Program-made: the position numbers and the translations under genes
Part shown: in pieces, positions 1 to 5,182 of the stretch
How the letters are laid out: every line of letters begins with the position of its first letter
Position numbering within the stretch: position 1 is the first letter of the stretch
From: Desulfurococcales archaeon ex4484_217_1
GTDB lineage: Archaea; Thermoproteota; Thermoprotei_A; EX4484-217-1
NCBI GenBank assembly: GCA_002254745.1
Contig: NJED01000060.1
Coordinates: 1-5,190 of the forward strand
DNA length: 5,190 bases
Direction: 5' to 3'
The notes under the pieces: generated by a model
Told to the model about the DNA's origin: nothing
The model's input: the letters and a program-made list of their open reading frames with translations, nothing else
The model's database searches: none

Positions 1-33
1 ACGCTAAATATCATGCAATTAGGTGGATGTAGC

Positions 34-375
34 ATGGAATTTTGTCCAAAATGCGGAGGTTTAATGATGCCTCGCAGAAGCGGTAACAAAGTTATACTGG
101 TCTGTAATAATTGTGGTTTTTCCAGGGAAGTAAGTAGTAGAGAATCTTATGTGATTAAGAAGAGAATAGAACATACAGAAAAAGAGAAAATGGTGATTAT
201 TGATGAAACAATTAGATTGCCTAGGATAGCATCAATAGCTAAAGGTGTTGAATGTCCTAGGTGCGGGAATAGAGAAGCATATGTTTGGATGATGCAAACA
301 AGGGCAGCAGATGAACCGCCGACAAGATTTTATAGATGCACTAAATGCGGACATACATGGAGAGAGTACGAGTAG
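34..375 (+). CDS. tfs: Transcription factor S (TFS), archaeal TFIIS/RPB9-like transcript cleavage factor
   Basis: 113 residues, the usual TFS length. The N-terminal zinc ribbon uses C4, C7, C24 and C27 (MEFCPKCGG, then VCNNCG). A charged linker follows, then the C-terminal zinc ribbon with C74, C77, C102 and C105. The acidic pair D93-E94, in RAADEPPTRFYRC, is the cleavage-hairpin motif that enters the RNA polymerase secondary channel. TFS is known to stimulate RNA cleavage by backtracked polymerase so that elongation can resume. I chose the ATG at 34 over the in-frame ATG at 13 because a GGTGG ribosome-binding motif (22-26) precedes it at suitable spacing and the protein then begins exactly at the family N-terminus MEFCP. 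The gene converges on the mfnA-like gene with only 5 bp between stop codons. All key residues are present. Its promoter probably lies outside the window. Confidence 0.95.
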   Translation: MEFCPKCGGLMMPRRSGNKVILVCNNCGFSREVSSRESYVIKKRIEHTEKEKMVIIDETIRLPRIASIAKGVECPRCGNREAYVWMMQTRAADEPPTRFYRCTKCGHTWREYE

Positions 376-380
376 CTTCA

Positions 381-1515
381 TCAATACTCAACAGCGTAAA
401 TTAAGTCATCAAGAAGCTTCCTGATAACAGACATGGTTACGTGAGGCATAAACACTATCCTCAGTCCGTTAACTAGTGAGCACTTATAAATTATCCACCC
501 CCTAGCCTTAAGCTTACTTAGAAGCTTATTTGTGCTCGCAGTTAACGGTTTAAAACACACTATAGGTGTTTCTAAAGGACCATAGACCTTAAACTTACCT
601 GTCCTCAAAACTTTATCTCTAAAATACGATGCCACATTATAGCATTTCTCATATATTTTCCTCAGTTTATAAATACCATAATGTTTAAGTATAGCATATA
701 TTGACACTATTGATCCACCGCTTCTAGTTCCTATTATAGTTTCAGAAATTTTTGAAGGTAAATATGGTGCTTTAAACCTAATATACTTCAGCATGTCCTT
801 GAACCTAACGAAAAACCGCCTGACGGTATTGGAGCAAACAATGTCTTATGAGGGTCTGTTATTATGGTATAAACTTTCTCACATCTGAATCCCGGGAACA
901 TTTTAGAGAATCCTCCGCCCATAATGGATAATATGAACCCTCCAAACGCTGCATCTGCATGTATTGGTACTTCATATTCTGAGCATACCTTAGCTATCTT
1001 CTTAACATCGTCCACTGTTCCGAATTCTACTGAGCCTATGTTTGCAATTACTGCTATGGTATGTTTAGATGCTTTTTCAGCAATATCTAACGGATCTACT
1101 TTGTAATTGCTGTTTAACTTAGAATAAACTATTTTTATGTTTAAGGCATTAGCTGCTTTCAATATTGAGTAATGCGTAGCATAGGATGCTATGATATTGG
1201 ATTTTCTTAGTTTTTCGTTTTAATAGCATAGTTTCTTAGAAGCCATAAGGATAAAAAGTTTGCTTCAGAACCTCCTGACACAATATATCCACTACATAAA
1301 CTATCTGGACAGCCAAGGATTCTTATAAGCTTTTTTATAACATGTCTTACAATTTTATATAGGTTCTTGAAAATAAACGTATCTCCAGCATTGGCATCTA
1401 TAAATTCAGTAAACGCTTTAACGGCTATATCTAAAGGTTTAGTAGCCATACTACTTAAGATGAATCCTTGCTCGTAAAGAGGGGCCCTTAATCTCAAATC
1501 CCTAAAGCTTACCAT
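381..1515 (-). pseudogene. mfnA: MfnA-family PLP-dependent decarboxylase (tyrosine/aspartate decarboxylase), interrupted by two frameshifts
   Basis: Three consecutive reading frames form one group II PLP decarboxylase. Frame 1 carries the N-terminal part with GYIVSGGSEAN. Frame 2 carries ASYATHYS, the cofactor-aspartate motif HADAAFGG and the Schiff-base lysine in TDPHKT (codon 844-846), then PIPSGG. Frame 3 carries APYLPSKISETIIGTRSGG and the C-terminal domain ending LRIVFMPHV. Frame 1 must pass to frame 2 near 1211-1215 (five T on the + strand) and frame 2 to frame 3 at 811-815 (five A). One added base at each site gives about 378 residues, close to the usual 370-400, with all motifs in order. 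In methanogens MfnA makes tyramine for methanofuran. In non-methanogens homologues make beta-alanine from aspartate for coenzyme A, which is more likely here by inference. The start is uncertain: ATG at 1515 or TTG at 1542. It could be a real pseudogene, a pair of sequencing errors, or a gene read by slippage. Confidence 0.88.
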
Positions 1516-1588
1516 GACGGAAATACCTAATATTTTATTCAAACACTAGTGTAGAAGCGGAAATAAAGGTAAATTAAGAGAAGTAAGA

Positions 1589-1653
1589 TGGTAGCCGGGC
1601 GGGGATTCGAACCCCGGTCACGGGGGCTCTTCTAGCGGCTACCGCCCCATGAC
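1589..1653 (-). tRNA. 3' half of split tRNA-Gln(UUG), with pairing leader
   Basis: Reading the minus strand, the leader starts near 1653. It contains GGGG (1648-1645) and CGGTAGCCGCTA (1644-1633), the exact complement of the tail of the 5' half. Next come GAAG (1632-1629) and the three-base bulge AGC (1628-1626), cut between 1627 and 1626. The exon runs 1626-1589: nucleotide 38, CCCCG (39-43), TGAC variable loop, T arm CGGGG-TTCGAAT-CCCCG, acceptor strand CCCGGCT, discriminator A and an encoded CCA (1591-1589). The anticodon-stem and acceptor strands have no partner inside this half; both partners lie in the 5' half at 1935-1898. A TATA box about 25 bases upstream of the leader argues for independent transcription. 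After the CCA the sequence is T-rich (1588-1559), a plausible terminator. The alternative is exon 2 of a cis-spliced gene with a 271-base intron. Confidence 0.9.
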
Positions 1654-1860
1654 GTATATTATTTGTAAAGATGCTTTTAAATTTTCTTCGAAATTACCTA
1701 CGTTGTGGATGCGATGCCTGGTGGGTTTTATCATGATGATGTAGAAAAGAGAAATTGGGTTCAAGCATAGTGTATACTATAATTGTTCAAGATGCCGTTT
1801 ATTTATCTTTAATAAAATGGATGCTCTGTCGTTCTCTGTTAAGGTGCTGGAAGAGTTTAG
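1654..1860. other. AT-rich spacer between the two tRNA halves
   Basis: Apart from the TATA box at 1675-1681 I see no gene here. Reading frames across it are short, lack ribosome-binding sites and show no recognisable protein. A match to the C box consensus (ATGATGA, + strand 1733-1739) has no D or D' box (CTGA) downstream, so it is not a C/D sRNA. A small hairpin, ATAGT-GTAT-ACTAT, lies near 1768-1781. If the tRNA were cis-spliced, this stretch would be most of the intron. Confidence 0.6.
1675..1681 (-). promoter_or_regulatory. TATA box of the tRNA-Gln 3' half
   Basis: The minus strand reads GAAAATTTAAAAGC, with an A-rich BRE-like stretch before TTTAAAA. The box is centred at 1678, which places the transcription start near 1653. 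That is a few bases before the GGGGCGGTAG leader of the 3' half, the standard archaeal distance. It is the main sign that the two halves are separate transcription units. Confidence 0.7.
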
Positions 1861-1876
1861 AAAAAAGAAAAGAGAA
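1861..1876 (-). terminator. Poly-T terminator after the tRNA-Gln 5' half
   Basis: The minus strand reads TTCTCTTTTCTTTTTT, immediately downstream of the pairing tail of the 5' half (…CCCCGCA). Archaeal RNA polymerase commonly terminates at such runs. A transcript ending here would not reach the 3' half 230 bases further on. Confidence 0.7.
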
Positions 1877-1877
1877 T

Positions 1878-1935
1878 GCGGGGACGGTAGCCGCTATCCA
1901 AAGCCCCGCATCCTTGACCGCTAGACGACCCGGCT
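1878..1935 (-). tRNA. 5' half of split tRNA-Gln(UUG), with pairing tail
   Basis: The minus strand from 1935 reads acceptor AGCCGGG (perfect partner of CCCGGCT in the 3' half), U8, D arm GTCT-AGCGGTCAA-GGAT with A14, G18G19 and A21, nucleotide 26, anticodon strand CGGGG, then CTTTGG. U33 is followed by anticodon TTG, which decodes glutamine CAA. The exon ends at 1898 (nucleotide 37). The non-exon tail is A, TAGCGGCTACCG (1896-1885), one unpaired T, and CCCC (1883-1880), complementary to the 3' half leader. The bulge GGA, helix CTTT/GAAG and bulge AGC make the canonical splicing motif at 37/38. Joining the two exons gives 38 + 38 = 76 nt including CCA, with every stem paired (G10-U25 and U13-G22 wobbles in the D stem). 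A1-U72 is typical of archaeal tRNA-Gln. No TATA box lies 25 bases upstream, so its 5' end is probably made by processing, for example by RNase P. Confidence 0.9.
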
Positions 1936-2045
1936 ATTCCAGTGGTTGCCGATGCATGGGCTTCCCCTTCATCCCTTCTTGGTTCCGCATTTGGTCAGGG
2001 GCTTTCGGGGCTTCCACGAAACCACCGAAGCCCCACATCTCGAAT
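1936..2045 (-). ncRNA. Candidate GC-rich structured RNA upstream of the tRNA-Gln 5' half
   Basis: This stretch is strikingly GC-rich against AT-rich surroundings, a hallmark of structured RNA in AT-rich hyperthermophiles. A TATA box centred at 2070 would start a minus-strand transcript near 2045 that runs into the tRNA 5' half without an obvious terminator. Pairings I can see: GGGGCTTC (2034-2027) with GAAGCCCC (2014-2007), a perfect 8-bp stem. Alternatively ATGTGGGGCTTC (2038-2027) pairs with GAAGCCCATGCAT (1964-1952), 12 bp with one bulge and two G-U pairs. GGTTTCG (2023-2017) also pairs with CGGAACC (1987-1981). I do not recognise a family: there is no C/D box pair, no ACA end and no SRP or RNase P signature. 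A 34-codon frame (2038-1934) crosses it, but its stop lies inside the tRNA and I see no ribosome-binding site. The strand is inferred from the promoter. Confidence 0.5.
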
Positions 2046-2064
2046 TAGGAACTTCAAAAGGAAA

Positions 2065-2077
2065 CCTTATAAACTTT
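2065..2077. promoter_or_regulatory. TATA/BRE element for the ncRNA and tRNA-Gln 5' half; also readable on the + strand
   Basis: The minus strand reads GTAAAG-TTTATAAGG, a good BRE plus TATA box, with a predicted start near 2045 at the edge of the GC-rich RNA. The + strand of the same bases reads GGAAAC-CTTATAAAC, an equally good box pointing towards lysS, though 170 bases from its start codon. The minus-strand use has the clearer target. Confidence 0.55.
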
Positions 2078-2193
2078 ACTAAGCTAATGCAAACTCAAAA
2101 ACCATTCAAGCACCTAAACGAGGGAACATTCTTAGTATTGGATGTGTTTGGTTTTTAAGAATAACCCATTTGTTAATTCTTCAGGGGCGATTG

Positions 2194-2202
2194 TTTTAAT
2201 AG
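2194..2202 (+). promoter_or_regulatory. Possible TATA box of lysS
   Basis: TTTTAATAG centred near 2198 would give a start near 2223, leaving a leader of about 16 bases. That leader contains AGGAG (2225-2229), nine bases before the ATG at 2239, a good ribosome-binding site that fixes the lysS start. The box itself is a weak match. Confidence 0.4.
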
Positions 2203-2238
2203 TTTCTTAACTATACATGCTAGTAGGAGAATTAGTCC

Positions 2239-3662
2239 ATGATAGTTCATTGGGTAACGAAACTTGCTGATAGAATAGTGAAGGAGCGAGGCTACAATGT
2301 AACCATAGCTTCAGGTATAACTACAAGTGGGCCTCCGCATTTGGGAACAGTATGTGAATTTCTTTACCCATGGGCTTTAGTTAAGGAACTTAAGAGAAGA
2401 GAGGTAGAAACGTACTTTATATTTGTTGGAGATATTATGGATGCTTTTGATAGTGTACCATTAACTCTGAAAAATTATGAGAGGGAATTGGAGCAACATT
2501 TAGGGAAACCTCTATGCAGAGTTTCAGATCCTTACGGATGCCATGGCAGCTACGGTGAACACTTTCTCAGCGAAGTAGAGAAGGTAATGGAAGAATTCAA
2601 TGTAACACTGGATGAAATCGTAGGCTCCAATACTCTTTATGAAAAAGGATACTATGACAAATACTTAAAACTATTCATTGAAAAATTCGATTACGTGAAA
2701 AAGATTCTAGAGGAAACATCACTAAGAAAGCTTCCAGAGAATTGGAAGGACATAGTGTTACCTATTTGTAAGAAATGCGGTAAAATAGCAACTACTAGAG
2801 TATTGGGATTCGACATTAAAAATAACAGAATACGATACATTTGCGACAAAGACGTAGGTTATACTAGAGGATGCGGGTATGAAGGTTACGTTACTATAGA
2901 TTCCCATGAGTGGAAACTTGCTTGGAGACTTGACTGGCCAAGTAGACAAGATTTCTTAAAAGTAGATGTTGAAGGAGCAGGTGTAGATCACCACACTCGT
3001 GGAGGAAGCTGGGAGGAAGTTTAGAGGAAAATAAGAACTTTAAGGACGACGCGCATTTCCTTTTAAGACTTTATGAGGAATTTAAGCAGATAGGGCTTTT
3101 AATTGAAAAAAGAGTTAAAATAAAGGATCCTGCTCTTGCAAAGAAAATATACGCTTACACCTTAGCCACGGACGTAAGCAAAGCTGTTTTCCACATAAGT
3201 TTTGCTGATATTCTAGTCCTTTATCAGATATACAAGAATTGGGAGCATGTGAAGAAAAGGCTAGGATATTCTGAAGAGGTAGAAAGACTATCATCTAAAT
3301 ACGTTAAAAACTGGATAAACTTCGGCATTGTACCTAAAGAATATCTTATAGAGTTTAAGCCAACACCGGTGAAAGAGTATAGGGAAGTAGTGAAAGAGTT
3401 TGTACCTAAAGAATATCTTATAGAGTTTAAGCCAACACCGGTAAAAGAGTATAGGGAAGTAGTGAAAGAGTTTGCTCAAGCACTTAATCCTAACATGAGA
3501 GATGTTGATGTTCATAACTTAGTATATGAAGTTGCAAGAAAGTTCAAGTTCAAAATACTGTATACTGCTTTATTAGGCCAGCCATGGGGACCAAGACTCG
3601 GTAAGTTAATTGTTGCCATAGGCATTGAGAAGGTAAAGGAAACATTACTTAAGCTAATATGA
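2239..3662 (+). pseudogene. lysS: Class I lysyl-tRNA synthetase, decayed: KMSKS segment deleted, frame changed, internal duplication
   Basis: Class I LysRS attaches lysine to tRNA-Lys in the cytoplasm. The first 261 codons (2239-3024) hold an intact Rossmann catalytic start: MIVHW, the HIGH-type motif SGPPHLGT (H34-T37), DPYGCHGSYGEHF, a four-cysteine zinc site (C177, C180, C202, C212), WRLDWPSR and GVDHHTRGGSWEE. A TAG then stops the frame at 3022-3024. The protein resumes in the next frame from about 3021 (LEENKNFKDD…LLRLYEEF) and continues through the alpha-helical anticodon-binding domain to the family C-terminus …GQPWGPRLGKLIVAIGIEKV. Between SWEE and the LLRLYEEF helix, homologues have roughly 75 further residues including the KMSKS loop, and these bases are absent. 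A 72-bp tandem repeat lies at 3330-3473. Joined, the two parts give about 473 residues against roughly 520 usual. Loss of KMSKS should abolish activation of lysine. It is transcribed divergently from the tRNA-Gln cluster. Confidence 0.9.
3330..3473 (+). repeat. 72-bp tandem duplication inside lysS
   Basis: Unit 1 is 3330-3401 and unit 2 is 3402-3473. They differ at one base, G3371 against A3443, a synonymous GTG/GTA valine change. Each unit encodes 24 residues beginning VPKEYLIEF and ending EVVKEF, so the reading frame is kept. The segment lies in the C-terminal anticodon-binding domain, where homologues have one copy. The near identity indicates a recent event. Confidence 0.97.
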
Positions 3663-3702
3663 GATATACGGTCTCAGTACACTACACCTTTACGAAGAAA
3701 AG

Positions 3703-3710
3703 TTTATATA
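3703..3710 (+). promoter_or_regulatory. Upstream TATA box of the TFB gene
   Basis: CGAAGAAAAG-TTTATATA is a strong BRE plus TATA box just after the lysS stop. The predicted start is near 3732, giving a leader of about 60 bases that includes the purine stretch GGCGGAGGGAGG (3734-3745). Confidence 0.65.
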
Positions 3711-3749
3711 TCCCTACACCTAACAGTGCATAAGGCGGAGGGAGGAATT

Positions 3750-3759
3750 CTATATAAAT
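3750..3759 (+). promoter_or_regulatory. Downstream TATA box of the TFB gene
   Basis: CTATATAAAT preceded by purine-rich GGAGGGAGGAA gives a predicted start near 3780. That would leave only about 11 bases before the ATG and would start at or inside the GAGG ribosome-binding motif (3778-3781). Confidence 0.55.
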
Positions 3760-3790
3760 TTAACTCATATAGGTTTAGAGGCGAGTAATT

Positions 3791-4756
3791 ATGGGTACAC
3801 CGGAATTTAGATTAAGGAAAAGGGAGAGTGCACCTTACAGTTACGATGAACTATTTAAGTGTCCAGTATGTGGAAGTAACAACATAATTTACGACCCTGA
3901 AAGAGGGCAATATGTTTGTGCCGAATGCGGAACAGTTTTAAGTGAAAAAGCTGTCGATCAGGGTCCCGAATGGAGAGCTTTTACACCTGAGGAAAGAGAA
4001 AAAAGAAGCCGTGTTGGTTCGCCTCTTACACAAACTGTTCATGATAAAGGTCTTTCAACAATTATTGATTGGCGTGACCGTGATGCTTTTGGTAGACATT
4101 TAGAGCCTAGGAGAAGACTTGAAATCCTACGTTGGAGAAAGTGGCAAATTAGAGCTAGGATACAGTCAAGTATTGACAGGAACTTAGCTCAAGCAATGAA
4201 TGAGCTAGATAGAATAGCCTCACAACTAGGGTTGCCGAGAAATGTCAGAGAGGAAGCAGCAGTAATCTATAGGAAAGCTGTTGAGAAAGGTCTTGTAAGA
4301 GGTAGAAGCATAGAATCAGTTGTAGCAGCAGCAATATATGCAGCTTGTAGAAGACTCAAAATACCTAGAACCCTAGATGAAATAGTGAAGTACACTAAAG
4401 TTGGTAGAAAAGACGTAGCAAGATGCTATAGGTTATTACTAAGAGAGCTAGAATTAAGAGTACCTATAGCAGATCCTATAGATTATGTGCCGAGAATAGG
4501 GGCCTTACTTGGCTTAAGTGGTAGTGTAATGAAGAGAGCTGCTGAAATATTAAAGAAAGCAGAAGAAAAAGGAATAACGGCAGGAAAAGATCCAGCAGGT
4601 TTAGCTGCCGCAGCAATATACATAGCATCTCTACTTGAAGATGAGAGAAGAACTCAAAAGGAAATAGCTCAAGTAGCTGGAGTAACTGAAGTTACTGTAA
4701 GAAACAGGTACAAGGAGTTGGTTAGAGAACTTAAAGTACCTTTGCCACCGCAGTAA
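3791..4756 (+). CDS. tfb: Transcription initiation factor B (TFB, archaeal TFIIB)
   Basis: 321 residues, typical of TFB. The N-terminal zinc ribbon is C24-P-V-C27 and C43-A-E-C46. It is followed by the B-reader/linker region (QGPEWRAFTPEEREKRSRVGSP … GLSTIIDWRDRDAFGR), which reaches the RNA polymerase active-site cleft. The first cyclin repeat covers roughly residues 130-215 (AQAMNELDRIASQLGLP … KVGRKDVARCYR) and the second roughly 225-312 (IDYVPRIGALLGLSG … VTEVTVRNRYKEL). The latter holds the recognition helix for BRE DNA. TFB binds the TBP-TATA complex and recruits polymerase to promoters such as those seen in this window. The ATG at 3791 has AGAGG (3777-3781) nine bases upstream. No key residue is missing. 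Archaea often carry several TFB paralogues, and the sequence here does not show which one this is. Confidence 0.97.
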   Translation: MGTPEFRLRKRESAPYSYDELFKCPVCGSNNIIYDPERGQYVCAECGTVLSEKAVDQGPEWRAFTPEEREKRSRVGSPLTQTVHDKGLSTIIDWRDRDAFGRHLEPRRRLEILRWRKWQIRARIQSSIDRNLAQAMNELDRIASQLGLPRNVREEAAVIYRKAVEKGLVRGRSIESVVAAAIYAACRRLKIPRTLDEIVKYTKVGRKDVARCYRLLLRELELRVPIADPIDYVPRIGALLGLSGSVMKRAAEILKKAEEKGITAGKDPAGLAAAAIYIASLLEDERRTQKEIAQVAGVTEVTVRNRYKELVRELKVPLPPQ

Positions 4757-4762
4757 AACACA

Positions 4763-4768
4763 TTTTTT
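4763..4768 (+). terminator. Poly-T terminator after the TFB gene
   Basis: Six T on the + strand begin seven bases after the TFB stop codon. No hairpin is needed for archaeal termination. Confidence 0.5.
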
Positions 4769-4782
4769 CACTGTAAAAATTG

Positions 4783-4788
4783 AAAAAA
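4783..4788 (-). terminator. Poly-T terminator after the aIF1 gene
   Basis: Six A on the + strand read as six T on the minus strand, 18 bases after the aIF1 stop. Together with 4763-4768 this makes a pair of facing terminators in the 50-bp gap between convergent genes. Confidence 0.5.
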
Positions 4789-4806
4789 TATAGTTTATTG
4801 TTTATT

Positions 4807-5112
4807 TTAATCCACTATTAGAATATTTTCTTCTGGAAACCCCATTTCTATCAGAAGTTCTTTAACGCGTTCCTTGTGGTTTCCTTGGAGCTCTATTCTC
4901 CCATTCTTCGCTGTTCCACCGCATGCAAGTTTAGATTTGAGTTTAGCAGCCATCTCTCTTAAATTTATTGAAGGATCATCTAACCCCTCAATAATCGTTA
5001 CTTCGCGTCCCCATTTCCTTCGCTCAACCCTTATCCTTATCAGCATTTCCTCCTTTGCTATTTCTCTAAAAAGCTCTGGAGGTAAACCACCACCGAGTTC
5101 AAATTGAAACAT
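4807..5112 (-). CDS. Translation initiation factor aIF1 (SUI1 family)
   Basis: 101 residues from the ATG at 5112, the usual aIF1 size. After a short tail (MFQFELGGGLPPELF) comes the SUI1 fold: LIRIRVERRKWGREVTIIEGLD, then the helix INLREMAAKLKSKLACGG, then GRIELQGNHKERVKELLIEMGFPEENI. aIF1 is known to bind the small ribosomal subunit near the P site and to enforce accurate start-codon choice, and the KSKLACGG and ELQGNH blocks are diagnostic. An in-frame TTG at 5151 would add 13 residues. I prefer the ATG because the crenarchaeal family starts shortly before GGLPPE and GGTGG (5130-5126) can serve as a ribosome-binding site, though its 13-base spacing is long. Convergent with the TFB gene. Confidence 0.95.
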   Translation of the reverse strand: MFQFELGGGLPPELFREIAKEEMLIRIRVERRKWGREVTIIEGLDDPSINLREMAAKLKSKLACGGTAKNGRIELQGNHKERVKELLIEMGFPEENILIVD

Positions 5113-5173
5113 TCTTTTGAACCATCCACCTTTAAATATTTCTAGTTTCAAAAGAAATACATATATTAAAGAA

Positions 5174-5182
5174 CTTATAAAC
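5174..5182 (-). promoter_or_regulatory. TATA box of the aIF1 gene
   Basis: The minus strand reads AAAA-GTTTATAAG, a BRE plus TATA box centred near 5178. The predicted start is near 5153, giving a leader of about 40 bases to the ATG at 5112. A start there would also allow leaderless use of the TTG at 5151, which is why the start codon is not fully settled. Confidence 0.65.

Noticed and set aside
1733..1800. C/D box sRNA on the + strand suggested by ATGATGA
   Set aside because: No CTGA box follows at a usable distance and no terminal stem is visible.
1589..1935. Two unrelated tRNA pseudogene fragments
   Set aside because: The halves complete each other without overlap or gap, their flanks are complementary, and the splice motif is exact; decay would not produce this.
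1934..2038. A 34-codon minus-strand frame (MWGFGGFVEAPKAPDQ…) that could be the C-terminal remnant of a TnpB/IS605-type protein, with the GC-rich stretch as its guide-RNA-like end
   Set aside because: No catalytic or zinc-finger part is present, an in-frame stop lies just upstream, its own stop falls in the tRNA 5' end, and I cannot confirm the similarity without a search. A protein search with these 34 residues would settle it.
1755..2158. Open frames on the + strand across the tRNA cluster
   Set aside because: They run antisense through the tRNA 5' half and the GC-rich RNA, lack ribosome-binding sites and encode no recognisable protein.
3291..3515. Minus-strand frame with a repeated sequence
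   Set aside because: It is the antisense reading of the 72-bp duplication in lysS.
3249..3662. A separate 137-residue gene starting at GTG 3249
   Set aside because: The same frame continues upstream to about 3012 with LysRS-like sequence, so this is the C-terminal part of lysS rather than an independent gene.
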